DNA from: Streptomyces jeddahensis
GTDB taxonomy: Bacteria; Actinomycetota; Actinomycetes; Streptomycetales; Streptomycetaceae
Length of the DNA stretch: 64,000 nucleotides
Reading direction: 5' to 3'
NCBI RefSeq assembly: GCF_001642995.1
Contig: NZ_LOHS01000088.1
Span: forward strand, 124,001-188,000
Positions within the stretch are counted from its first letter, which is position 1; each line of letters begins with the position of its first letter. Shown piece by piece: positions 17,585 to 25,076 of the stretch. The position numbers and the translations under genes were made by a program. Below the pieces are notes generated by a model. The model had not been told where the DNA came from. It saw nothing but the letters and a program-made list of their open reading frames with translations, and did no database searches.

Positions 17585-18603
17585 CGCGAGGGCTCCGGGT
17601 CACGGCCCCCGGCGCTGGAGCGTTCGGAGGCGAGGTCGGTCAGTGCCCGGACGGCGAGGTTCCGGACGAGCGGGATCTTGAAGCCGTTGTCACGCAGGGG
17701 CTCTGCCGCCTCCAGTTCCGCGTCGACGGCCGCGGCGAACGACTCCGGGGTGGCCGGGGCGCCCCGTAGCCGCTCCTCGGCGGTCCACGCCCGCCACGGC
17801 TTGGCGGCCACGGCGCCGAAGGCGAGCCGTACCCGCCGCACGGTGCCGTCGTGTACGTCCAGGGCGGCGGCGACCGACGCCAGAGCGAAGGAGAACGAGG
17901 CGCGGTCGCGGGCCTTGCGGTAGACCGAGCGCGCGGCCTCCTCCACCGGCCCCAGCTCGATGTGGGTGATGAGATCGCCGGGCTCGAGGACCGTGTCCCG
18001 TTCCGGATGGTTGCCCGGCAGCCGGTGCAGCTCGGTGAGCGGTACGGTCCGTGTGCCGTGCCGCCCGTGCACCAGTACGGCGGCTTCCAGCGCGGCGAGG
18101 GCGACGGCCATGTCGGAGGGATGGGTGGCGACGCAGTGCGGTGACGCGCCGAGGATCGCCAGGTCGCGGTGCACACCCTCCCGCGCCGGGCAGCCCGAGC
18201 CGGGTTCGCGCTTGTTGCACGGCTTGCCGACGTCCTGGAAGTAGAGGCAGCGGGTGCGCTGCAGGAGGTTGCCGCCGACGGTGGCGGCATTGCGCAGCTG
18301 CCCGGAGGCGCCCGCGAGCAGGGCCTGGGAGAGGACCGGGTAGCGGGCGCGGACGCGCGGGTCAGCGGCGAGGTCGCTGTTGCGTACGGCGGCCCCGATG
18401 CGCAGACCGCCGTCGGCTGTGGTCTCGATGAGGCCGTGGGGGAGTCCGCTCACGTCGACCAGGAGGCCGGGCGACTCCACGCCGAGCTTCATCAGGTCGA
18501 CGAGGTTCGTGCCGCCGCCTAGGTACCGGGCGTCGGGAGCGCCACCGTGGGCGGCGACGGCTGCTCCGGCCTGCGTGGGCCGCTCGTACCGGAAGGCCTT
18601 CAT
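17581..18603 (-). CDS. Molybdenum hydroxylase FAD subunit with [4Fe-4S] site (YagS/PaoB-type)
   Basis: This 340-aa middle subunit passes electrons between FAD and iron-sulfur centres. It starts MKAFRYERPTQAG, has the FAD-binding YLGGGTNLVDLMK, and has a CO-dehydrogenase-type C-terminal domain. The cysteine insert around LLQRTRCLYFQDVGKPCNK, continuing through a third Cys in PGSGCPA, is the [4Fe-4S] loop that distinguishes PaoB-type subunits from ordinary xanthine-dehydrogenase FAD subunits. ATG 18603 overlaps the upstream iron-sulfur subunit gene. Longer in-frame starts read into that gene and are rejected. Confidence 0.92.
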   Translation of the reverse strand: MKAFRYERPTQAGAAVAAHGGAPDARYLGGGTNLVDLMKLGVESPGLLVDVSGLPHGLIETTADGGLRIGAAVRNSDLAADPRVRARYPVLSQALLAGASGQLRNAATVGGNLLQRTRCLYFQDVGKPCNKREPGSGCPAREGVHRDLAILGASPHCVATHPSDMAVALAALEAAVLVHGRHGTRTVPLTELHRLPGNHPERDTVLEPGDLITHIELGPVEEAARSVYRKARDRASFSFALASVAAALDVHDGTVRRVRLAFGAVAAKPWRAWTAEERLRGAPATPESFAAAVDAELEAAEPLRDNGFKIPLVRNLAVRALTDLASERSSAGGRDPEPSR

Positions 18604-19262
18604 CGCGAAGCCTCCGCGCGGTGGGCGGCGGGGTCGAGGGCGGGGTCGACGGCGGGGGCGCCGACGGCGTGTCCTGCGCGTCTCCCTGCGTCGCGCACTG
18701 CTGCGACGATGTTGGCGTACGCGCCGCAGCGGCAGATGTTGCCGCTCATGCGCTCCCGGATCTCCTTGTCGTCCAGGTCGGCCAGGCCGTCCAGAGGCAC
18801 GGCGCTGGTCGAGTCGTGCGCAGGCGCCGCACCGGCCGGGCCCGGGTCCGTGACCGCGCTCGGCCAACCCGACGCCATCTCGGCCAGTGCGCCGACGGCC
18901 GAGCAGATCTGGCCCGGGGTGCAGTAGCCGCACTGGAAGGCGTCACGTTCGAGGAAGGCATCCTGCACCGGATGTAGCCGTTCGCCGTCCGACAGCCCTT
19001 CGACGGTGGTGATCTCGGTGCCGTCCTGAGCCACGGCGAGCAGCAGACAGCTGTTCATCCGCCTGCCGCCCACGAGGACCGTGCAGGCGCCGCACTGCCC
19101 GTGGTCGCAGCCCTTCTTCGCTCCGGTGAGACCCAGGTGCTCGCGGAGCGCGTCGAGGACGGTGGTGCGATGGTCGACCACCAGCTCCTGCGGCACCCCG
19201 TTCACGTGCAGCGTCACTGCCGACGTATGGGACATGTGAGACATATGGTTCAGCCGGTCCAT
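18600..19262 (-). CDS. Molybdenum hydroxylase [2Fe-2S] subunit (YagT/PaoA-type)
   Basis: This 220-aa subunit carries two [2Fe-2S] clusters. The plant-ferredoxin-type motif is KKGCDHGQCGACTVLVGG plus a later Cys in MNSC; the second cluster uses FQCGYCTPGQ and NICRCGAY. An unusual proline/alanine-rich insertion of about 35 residues lies between the two halves of the second domain. It is the first gene of the operon. Starts at 19262, 19244 and 19235 are all in frame and none has a strong ribosome site, so the N-terminus is uncertain. No Tat signal is visible, unlike E. coli PaoA. Confidence 0.9.
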   Translation of the reverse strand: MDRLNHMSHMSHTSAVTLHVNGVPQELVVDHRTTVLDALREHLGLTGAKKGCDHGQCGACTVLVGGRRMNSCLLLAVAQDGTEITTVEGLSDGERLHPVQDAFLERDAFQCGYCTPGQICSAVGALAEMASGWPSAVTDPGPAGAAPAHDSTSAVPLDGLADLDDKEIRERMSGNICRCGAYANIVAAVRDAGRRAGHAVGAPAVDPALDPAAHRAEASR

Positions 19263-19338
19263 GGGGTCAGGCCTTCCGTTCCGGAACGGACCTCATGCCG
19301 GTAACCCGTTTCGCCTCGGCCGAAACAGCAGGTCACCT

Positions 19339-19725
19339 TCACCGGTTACGCGGCGGCTCGCTCGTACGGGTGCAGGCGGTGCACCGGTCCGCGTGTGGGA
19401 CGGCCCGCAGGCGCGCTGCCGCTATCGGGCGGCCGCAGGACGTGCAGACGCCGAAGCTGCCGTTCCGCAGGCGGTCCAGGGCTGCGAGGGTCTGCTCCAG
19501 CAGGCCGCGCGCCTCTTCTCTGCGCACGCGGAGCTGCTGCTCCGTGGTGCTCCTGATCGCCGCATCGGCGGCGTCGAGGTCGCAGTCGGCGCGCAGTGCC
19601 GCCGCGGCCACGTCCGACGCGGCCATCTCCTCGCGTAGCCGCCCGGCCCGCTCGGTGAGCGCTGCGGAGATCTCCTCGAGATCGGCCGGCCGCAGCGCGT
19701 TGTCGCGCATCCACTGGTCGTTCAT
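19339..19725 (-). CDS. DksA/TraR-family C4 zinc-finger protein
   Basis: The 128-aa protein has a long helical N-terminal region and a C-terminal four-cysteine zinc finger (CTSCGRPI and RCTACT), the DksA/TraR arrangement. Family members bind the RNA polymerase secondary channel, but actinobacterial paralogues are diverse and lack proven DksA activity. The coiled-coil tip does not show an obvious DxxDxA motif; DLDAADAAI is the nearest segment. ATG 19725 has a GGGAAG site upstream and gives a normal N-terminus. It is transcribed alone, divergent from the MFS gene. Confidence 0.88.
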   Translation of the reverse strand: MNDQWMRDNALRPADLEEISAALTERAGRLREEMAASDVAAAALRADCDLDAADAAIRSTTEQQLRVRREEARGLLEQTLAALDRLRNGSFGVCTSCGRPIAAARLRAVPHADRCTACTRTSEPPRNR

Positions 19726-19948
19726 GTGACGCTTCCCACGGCCTGGTTGGGAATCCCGGGTTCCCTCTTCCGGGCGGGCCAGTCGTCCGGGCGCAGCACC
19801 ACTTCTTGTGAGCAAAGCCACGAGCAGTGCCAAAGCGCCGGTGGGGGTGGTGAGTTCGGGCCGGCGTGCAGGTCCGGCGGTGTCGCGGGTGAGTCGCGCG
19901 GCTGCTCGGTCTGTGAGGATGGGGCATCGCTGCCGCAGTCGTCAGCCG

Positions 19949-19971
19949 CCCCGCGAACCGGGGTCTTTTTT
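19949..19971 (+). terminator. Intrinsic terminator with T-tract in the leader of the MFS gene
   Basis: CCCCG-cgaac-CGGGG is followed directly by TCTTTTTT, a textbook factor-independent terminator and unusual in this genome. It faces the MFS gene and lies 43 bp upstream of its start, with no plus-strand protein gene before it. It may end a small RNA or act as an attenuator. The rest of 19726-20013 shows no gene. Confidence 0.65.
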
Positions 19972-20013
19972 CTGCCCCCGCATCCGCGACCCGAGCCCTG
20001 ACGTGCCTTTGCG

Positions 20014-21555
20014 ATGAAGCCTTCAGCCTTGCCTGCGATACCTGAGCCCCGCTCTGCACCCGAGTCCGGCTCTGTGCCTGAGCCCCGCTCTGTGCCCGAG
20101 TCCGGCTCGGTGCCCGAGCCCCGCTCTGCGCCCGGCCGGCGCGAGTCACGATCCGTCTCCGGCGAGCCGGAGTCCCGGTCGTTCTTCGGTCGGAGTAAGC
20201 GGCGCCGGTCCGGCCCCGACAGGGGCGAGGACCGTGCCCCGTGGCGCAGCCTGCGCCACCGCAGCATGCGGTGGTGGTCCTTCGCCAACCTCGTCTCCAA
20301 CACGGGGACGTGGATGCAGCTGACCGTGCAGAACCTGCTCGTGCTGCAGATCACCGGCTCCGCCGCCGCCACCGGCCTGTCGCTGTCGGTGCAGGCCGCG
20401 CCCGGTCTGCTGCTCGGACTGGCCGGCGGCGCGGCGGTCGACGCCTGGCCGCGCAAGCTCACGGCCGCGGCCAGCCAGGCGGTGCTGGGCGCCGTCGCCT
20501 TCACCACGGCGGCCCTGGTGGCGTTCGACCTGCTCACCATGCCCCTGCTCATGGTGCTGGCCGCCGTGACCGGCCTGATCGCCACGGTCGACGGACCCGC
20601 CACGGCCCTGCTGGGCAACGACCTCGTACCCACCAAGGACGTGCCGTCCGCCATCGCCCTCGGCTCCGTCGTGCACAGCGCCGGGCGGCTCATCGGCGTC
20701 GCGCTCGCCGGTGTGGCGGTGGCAGGCTTCGGTACGGCGGTCGCCTACGCGGCCAACGGGCTGTCCTTCCTCTTCGTCGCGGCCGTCATCCCCTTTCTGC
20801 GCCCGGCGGATCCCGCCACACGCACCCGCACGGCTCCCGCGCCGCGCGCGGCGCGGCGGCCGGCACGACGGGGCAAGCGCCCCTCGTCCGGTGCCGGTAC
20901 CGGCTCCCGCGATGGCCTGGTGTTCTTTCTGCGCAGACCGCGGCTGGTCGCCCTCGCCGGCATCACGGCGGTGAGCGCCGTCTTCGGCCGGAACTACAGC
21001 CTCACCCTCGCGGTCCTGGTCACCGGGCCGCTGGCCGGAGGCACCGAGGAGTTCGGGACCGTTTCGACGGTGCTGGCCGTCGGCGGTATCGCCGGTGCCG
21101 TGATCGCGGGGCGTATGCAGCGGCCCTCCGTCCGCCTGGTGGCCGGGCTGGCCGCCACCGGTGCGCTGCTCCAGGTCGCGGCCGGGCTCTCGCCCAGCCT
21201 CTTCCTGTTGATCCTGCTGGTGGCGCCCATGGCTGTGGTCGAGTCGGTCTCCGACACGGCCGGTACGACGCTGCTGCAGACCGATCCGCCGCCGCACATG
21301 CGCGGCCGCGTGCTCGGTGTCTGGCGCAGCGCCAGCACCGGGTGGGGGCTGGCAGGGCCGCCGCTGCTCGGGTTGCTCATGGAGTGGGCCGGGCCTCGGG
21401 GGGCCCTCGTTGCGGGTGGCCTGGTCATCGTGGGGGCGATCGGTGCGGGCGGGGTGCTTCAGACGCGTCTTCACACGGGTCGCAGGGGCGCCGCAGGCCT
21501 CGATGGCCCGGCGGCTGCGTCCGCTCCGGTGCGCGAGCTTTCGACTGCGGCCTGA
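20014..21555 (+). CDS. MFS transporter (EntS-like exporter)
   Basis: This 513-aa protein has about twelve hydrophobic helices beginning near SMRWWSFANLVSNTGTWM, a sequence typical of the EntS/ENTS-type drug and siderophore exporter subgroup. The MFS loop motif appears as GGAAVDAWPRK. Before the membrane part lies a hydrophilic tail of about 85 residues with five hexapeptide repeats of the form E-P/S-R/G-S-A/V-P (residues 11-40). The annotated ATG lacks a clear ribosome site; ATG codons near the first helix are an alternative. Substrate unknown. Confidence 0.87.
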   Translation: MKPSALPAIPEPRSAPESGSVPEPRSVPESGSVPEPRSAPGRRESRSVSGEPESRSFFGRSKRRRSGPDRGEDRAPWRSLRHRSMRWWSFANLVSNTGTWMQLTVQNLLVLQITGSAAATGLSLSVQAAPGLLLGLAGGAAVDAWPRKLTAAASQAVLGAVAFTTAALVAFDLLTMPLLMVLAAVTGLIATVDGPATALLGNDLVPTKDVPSAIALGSVVHSAGRLIGVALAGVAVAGFGTAVAYAANGLSFLFVAAVIPFLRPADPATRTRTAPAPRAARRPARRGKRPSSGAGTGSRDGLVFFLRRPRLVALAGITAVSAVFGRNYSLTLAVLVTGPLAGGTEEFGTVSTVLAVGGIAGAVIAGRMQRPSVRLVAGLAATGALLQVAAGLSPSLFLLILLVAPMAVVESVSDTAGTTLLQTDPPPHMRGRVLGVWRSASTGWGLAGPPLLGLLMEWAGPRGALVAGGLVIVGAIGAGGVLQTRLHTGRRGAAGLDGPAAASAPVRELSTAA

Positions 21556-21681
21556 GCGCGGCGGTCAGCGCTCTGGCCGAGACCTTGCCGGGCTGCGTGG
21601 GTCCCGCCCCCTCAGCGCAGGGGGCCCACGCCCCCCGGCGGGGATCCTGGGTTTCGCCCCCTCCGCCCCTTCCCTTCCCGT

Positions 21682-21702
21682 CCCGGGGGCTCTGCCCCCG
21701 GG
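21682..21702 (+). terminator. Hairpin terminator downstream of MFS gene
   Basis: CCCGGGGGC (21682-21690) pairs perfectly with GCCCCCGGG (21694-21702) over a 3-base loop and is followed by CCCCCTTT. It is the strongest hairpin after the MFS stop. Confidence 0.6.
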
Positions 21703-21723
21703 CCCCCTTTCGGCCTTGACGGC

Positions 21724-21813
21724 CTCGTCCTCAAACGCCGGACGGGCTTGGTGGTGCCGCTCATGCTCGTCCTCAAACGCCGGACGGGCTTGTTGCCACG
21801 CCGGACGGGCTTG
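21724..21813. repeat. Three copies of a Streptomyces intergenic repeat
   Basis: The 27-bp unit CTCGTCCTCAAACGCC followed by GGACGGGCTTG occurs at 21724-21750 and 21766-21792. A shorter copy (ACGCCGGACGGGCTTG) is at 21798-21813. Units like this are scattered between genes in Streptomyces genomes. The core CGCCGGACGGGC is GC-rich and semi-palindromic. Confidence 0.75.
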
Positions 21814-21936
21814 TGACAACCCCGTCCCGTTTCAAGCCCCTCCCGCGGGCAACTCGACGGCTGGTCGTACCGGCCGGTCGTAGGCGCTGCGTCGTGCTGC
21901 GTTCCGGTCGTACGCGTCGTACGTGAGGAGCACGCC

Positions 21937-22164
21937 ATGAGCCGTAAGTCCTCGAAGGACCCGAAGGAGCCCCGTGCGGGCGCTCGAGCGCGACAGCGGG
22001 CGCGGAGCCAGGAGGAGCCCGGCGCCCACTCGGGGGCGGAGAGCACGGCGCAGGACCGTGCGATCCCCGGGACCGCCAGTTCCCGCGAGGGTTACCAGAC
22101 GGAGGGCGGTACCGCGCACGATGAAGCCCTGAAGGGCGTCGAGAAGCAGGACGAGGAACGGTGA
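21937..22164 (+). CDS. Small hydrophilic hypothetical protein
   Basis: This 75-aa protein is strongly charged and apparently disordered (KSSKDPKEPRAGARARQ at the start, GVEKQDEER at the end). It has no cysteines, no membrane segment and no recognised domain. The ATG has GTGAGGAG six bases upstream, and its stop overlaps the GTG start of the SDR gene (GTGA), which supports a real, coupled gene heading the operon to 24726. Function unknown. Confidence 0.75.
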   Translation: MSRKSSKDPKEPRAGARARQRARSQEEPGAHSGAESTAQDRAIPGTASSREGYQTEGGTAHDEALKGVEKQDEER

Positions 22165-22907
22165 GCGGGGCGGACCGGCCGGGTCTCGGCGGCCGTCACG
22201 CGCTGGTCACCGGCGGTGCCCGCGGTCTCGGTGCGTCGATCACGCGGCGCCTGGCGGCAGCCGCCGCGTCGGTGACGGTGGCGGACGTCCGCCGGGACGA
22301 GGCGGAGAAACTCTGCGCCGCCCTCACCGAGAAGGGGTACGACGCCGGGTTCGCGGAGCTGGACGTGCGCGACGCCGCCGCTGCCGCGGAGCTGTTCCGG
22401 GAGCTGGACGGCCGGGCGCAGCCGGTGGACGTCCTGGTGAACAACGCCGCCGTCGACGTCTCCAAACCGGTCGAGCATCTGACGGCCGACGAGGTCACCC
22501 GCGTGGTCGCCACCAACCTGCTGGGGCCGATGTACCTGTGCCTGGAGGCGTACCGGCGGATGGTCGCCCGGGGCCACGGGCATATCGTGAACGTCCTCTC
22601 CACGGCGTCGAACCGCACGTGGACCGAGGCCGGGCCGTACGCGGCGAGCAAGTCGGGGCTGCGGGCCTTCACACACACGCTGTTCAAGGAAGCCCAGCGG
22701 GACTGCCTGGGCATCGGTGTCACCGGGATCATCGCGGGCGGCATGGAGACCCCGTTCGTGCTCGAGCGCTTCCCCGACGCGGACACCTCGAAGCTGCAGA
22801 GCCCGGACATCGTCGCCGACACCGTCCTGTACGCCCTGTCCGTACCGGCGGGCAGCGTGGTGCCGGAGCTCGTGGTGGTGCCGCGGAGCGAGCCGTCCTG
22901 GCCCTGA
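22161..22907 (+). CDS. Short-chain dehydrogenase/reductase
   Basis: A classical SDR of 248 aa. The cofactor motif is TGGARGLGASI, NNAA occurs at the expected place, and the catalytic triad is S in VLSTASN with Y and K in PYAASKSG. The acid after the second strand (VADVRRDE) suggests NAD(H) preference. GTG 22161 overlaps the preceding small gene. Substrate unknown. The operon context with a nucleotidyltransferase-like protein and a phosphoesterase does not reveal a pathway. Confidence 0.9.
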   Translation: MSGADRPGLGGRHALVTGGARGLGASITRRLAAAAASVTVADVRRDEAEKLCAALTEKGYDAGFAELDVRDAAAAAELFRELDGRAQPVDVLVNNAAVDVSKPVEHLTADEVTRVVATNLLGPMYLCLEAYRRMVARGHGHIVNVLSTASNRTWTEAGPYAASKSGLRAFTHTLFKEAQRDCLGIGVTGIIAGGMETPFVLERFPDADTSKLQSPDIVADTVLYALSVPAGSVVPELVVVPRSEPSWP

Positions 22908-23004
22908 GGCCGGGACAGGGAGGCCAGGGCAGGGACGGGGGACGAGGCGACGCCGGCATGGAGCGGGAGCAGGGGAGTCACGAGCGATGCACGGGAGTGA
23001 CGCC

Positions 23005-23703
23005 ATGAAGGTACGGGGCGCAGGTCGGGCGGGTGGCGACGACGCCGGCCCGGACGCCGACGAGCTGCCCCCGGACCGCACGCAGGCCATCCTGGAGGCG
23101 GCCAAGGAGGTCGCCGCCCTCCTGAAGGCGGGCGAGCACCCCTTCGCGCTGGCCGGCGGCGTGGCGGCGTATGCCCACGGCGGCCCGGCGACGCTCCAGC
23201 ACGACGTCGACTTCTGTGTGCTGCCCGAGGACGCCGAGGCCGTCGCCGCCACGCTGCGCAAGGCCGGCCTGGAGGTCTTCCAGCCGCCGGAGGACTGGCT
23301 GCTCAAGGCCCGGTGCCGGGGACAGCACATCGACCTGATCTTCCAGATGGCACGCGCTCCGGTGAGCCGTGAACTGCTGAACGGGGCCGAGGAGCTGATG
23401 GTGGAGTCGGTCCGCATGCCCGTCCTGACCGCGACCGACCTGCTGCTCGGGCGGCTCAAGGCGTTCAGCGAGCACCACTGCGACTTCAGTGCGGTTCTGC
23501 CGATCGCCCGCACCCTTCGGGAGAAGATCGACTGGTCGCGGATACGGCGCGAGTGCGGCGACGAACCCATGCCCGACGCCTTCCTGTACCTGCTGGAACG
23601 TCTGCACGTGATCGAGCCCGAGAAGGTGATCGATCCGGAGACCGTGATCGAGCCGGAGACCGTGATCGAGCCGGAGGAGGACAGCCATGGCGACCGGACC
23701 TGA
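23005..23703 (+). CDS. Nucleotidyltransferase-fold protein with C-terminal hexapeptide repeats
   Basis: The 232-aa protein resembles nucleotidyltransferase-fold (AbiEii/MNT-like) proteins: FALAGGVAAYAHGG, then QHDVDFCVLP supplies a D-x-D pair, and HIDLIF may give the third acid. ATG 23005 follows GGGAG by seven bases; an in-frame ATG at 22987 also has a plausible site. The C-terminal tail is four tandem repeats of V-I-E/D-P-E-T/K. The end overlaps the BON gene by 17 bp. It could modify RNA, protein or a small molecule; no toxin partner is seen next to it. Confidence 0.8.
   Translation: MKVRGAGRAGGDDAGPDADELPPDRTQAILEAAKEVAALLKAGEHPFALAGGVAAYAHGGPATLQHDVDFCVLPEDAEAVAATLRKAGLEVFQPPEDWLLKARCRGQHIDLIFQMARAPVSRELLNGAEELMVESVRMPVLTATDLLLGRLKAFSEHHCDFSAVLPIARTLREKIDWSRIRRECGDEPMPDAFLYLLERLHVIEPEKVIDPETVIEPETVIEPEEDSHGDRT
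23608..23679 (+). repeat. Four tandem 18-bp repeats in coding sequence
   Basis: Four copies of an 18-bp unit close to GTGATCGAGCCGGAGACC encode VIEPEK, VIDPET, VIEPET and VIEPEE at the end of the nucleotidyltransferase-like protein. The array ends eight bases before the next start codon. Confidence 0.85.
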
Positions 23704-23977
23704 CGCGGCTGCCGGCAAGCCCGGCGCGACGGCGCGGAACACCGAGTACCGCATCGCCCGCCTTCAGGAGCGGCTCGTCGGCGAGGAGCTGGCCGAGCTC
23801 GGCATGCGCATCGAGGCCCGGGGCGACACGATCCACATCACCGGTACCGCGCCCACCGCGGAGGAACGCGAGGCGATCCTCCGCCTCGCCGCCGAGGAGC
23901 TGCCGGACATGCCGGTACGAGCCGACATCGCGCTGGCCGACGCCACCGCTCCAGACCACTCCGAGGAGATCTCATGA
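23687..23977 (+). CDS. BON-domain protein
   Basis: The 96-aa protein is essentially one BON domain: helix (NTEYRIARLQERLVGEELAEL), strand (GMRIEARGDTIHITGTAPT), and helix (EEREAILRLAAEEL). BON domains bind membranes or other ligands. No signal or membrane segment is present, so it is cytoplasmic or partnered. Its ATG lies inside the end of the preceding gene and its stop overlaps the phosphoesterase start (ATGA), which implies tight coupling. Confidence 0.85.
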   Translation: MATGPDAAAGKPGATARNTEYRIARLQERLVGEELAELGMRIEARGDTIHITGTAPTAEEREAILRLAAEELPDMPVRADIALADATAPDHSEEIS

Positions 23978-24726
23978 TCCGGGTCGCGGCGGTCGGGGAC
24001 ATCCACATGGGGCGGGACAGCCGCGGACTGTTCCGCCCGGCCTTCGACACCCTGCACGACTGCGCGGACCTGCTGCTGCTGGCCGGAGACCTCACCCACC
24101 ACGGCAAGCCCGACGAGGCGCAGATCGTCGCCGACGAGGTGGCCGGGCTGCCGGTGCCGGTGGTCGCCGTGCTCGGCAACCACGATCACCACGACGAGCG
24201 GCCGGAGGAGGTGACGGACATCCTGCGCAGCGCGGGCGTGACCGTGCTGGAAGGCGAGGGCGCCGTCTTCCAGGTGGGCGACGCGCTGGTTGGCGTGGCC
24301 GGGACCAAGGGTTTCGGCGGAGGGTTCGCGGGGCGCTGCGGCAGCGAGTTCGGCGAGCCCGAGATGAAGTCCTTCGTACGCCGCACCCGCAGCTGCGCGG
24401 ACGGTCTGCGCACCGCCCTCGAGCAGCTGGAGCAGGCAGGCTGCGCCTTCCGTATCGCGCTCACGCACTTCTCGCCGGTGCCGGACACGCTGGCCGGGGA
24501 GCCGCTGGAGATCTATCCCTTCCTCGGCAGTTATCTGCTGGCCGAGGCGATGGACGAGGCGGGGGCCGACCTGGCCGTCCACGGCCACGCCCACCAGGGC
24601 ACGGAGCACGGCATCACCAGCGGCGGCATACGGGTCCGCAACGTCGCCCAGCCGGTCATCCGGCGGGCCTTCGCCGTCTACCACCTCCACGAACACCCTC
24701 AGGAAAAAGGGGCGAAAGTGGCCTAA
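23974..24726 (+). CDS. Calcineurin-like metallophosphoesterase
   Basis: All metal-site motifs of the superfamily are visible in 250 aa: GDIHMG, LLAGDLTHHG, LGNHDHH, and VHGHAHQG. The conserved Asp/His/Asn ligands suggest an active two-metal phosphatase or phosphodiesterase. It is cytosolic. It is the last gene of the five-gene overlapping set starting at 21937. Substrate unknown; a phosphodiester or phosphoprotein made by the upstream nucleotidyltransferase-like protein is one possibility. Confidence 0.92.
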   Translation: MIRVAAVGDIHMGRDSRGLFRPAFDTLHDCADLLLLAGDLTHHGKPDEAQIVADEVAGLPVPVVAVLGNHDHHDERPEEVTDILRSAGVTVLEGEGAVFQVGDALVGVAGTKGFGGGFAGRCGSEFGEPEMKSFVRRTRSCADGLRTALEQLEQAGCAFRIALTHFSPVPDTLAGEPLEIYPFLGSYLLAEAMDEAGADLAVHGHAHQGTEHGITSGGIRVRNVAQPVIRRAFAVYHLHEHPQEKGAKVA

Positions 24727-24748
24727 GGGGTAGAAGTGTCAGAAGCGT

Positions 24749-24773
24749 GATTTCATGACAGAGGTGGGGGTAC
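24749..24773 (+). promoter_or_regulatory. SigB-like promoter before DUF2795 gene
   Basis: GATT (24749-24752) and GGGTAC (24768-24773) are 15 bp apart, close to the Streptomyces SigB-class pattern GTTT-N14-16-GGGTAT. It would start transcription about 70 nt before the DUF2795 ATG. Confidence 0.4.
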
Positions 24774-24850
24774 TCGGCGGAGCGCAACAGTGCGTAGCGG
24801 AACCTCACGGGTCCGCCCGGCGCACAGAGTCCGCACTCTCGGAGGACCTC

Positions 24851-25051
24851 ATGGCCGAGATCAACCCCACCGATCTGCAGAAGGCCCTGAAAGGCGCCAC
24901 CTATCCCACTGACCGGGAGCACCTGACCGAGCTCGCGAAGAAGAACAAGGCCGACCAGAAGGTCGTCGAGACGATCTCCCATCTGCGCGAGAAGGAGTTC
25001 GACGGCCCGGACAAGGTCCAGCAGGCCGTCTTCAAGGGCAAGGGCACCTGA
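24851..25051 (+). CDS. DUF2795 small protein
   Basis: This 66-aa protein starts MAEINPTDLQKALKGATYPT and has the DUF2795 pattern of a short three-helix fold with VVETISHLREKEFDGPDKVQ. The ATG follows GGAGG by five bases; a longer frame from 24755 lacks support. Function unknown. The family is common in actinobacteria, often near stress genes, and a SigB-like promoter motif lies upstream. Confidence 0.88.
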   Translation: MAEINPTDLQKALKGATYPTDREHLTELAKKNKADQKVVETISHLREKEFDGPDKVQQAVFKGKGT

Positions 25052-25076
25052 GTCACCGTCGCCGGAGGGAGATTCC

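Larger units (their letters stand above)
21556..21936. other. Repeat-rich gap between MFS gene and small-protein operon
   Basis: No credible gene lies in these 381 bases. They hold G/C-run sequence, the hairpin at 21682-21702, and three copies of a CGCCGGACGGGCTTG repeat. The end (about 21850-21936) has GGTCGTAC-type short repeats before the ribosome site of the next gene. Confidence 0.7.

Noticed and set aside
24755..24850. Longer start for the DUF2795 gene
   Set aside because: The upstream 32 residues lack a ribosome site and family similarity, whereas ATG 24851 has GGAGG at ideal spacing.
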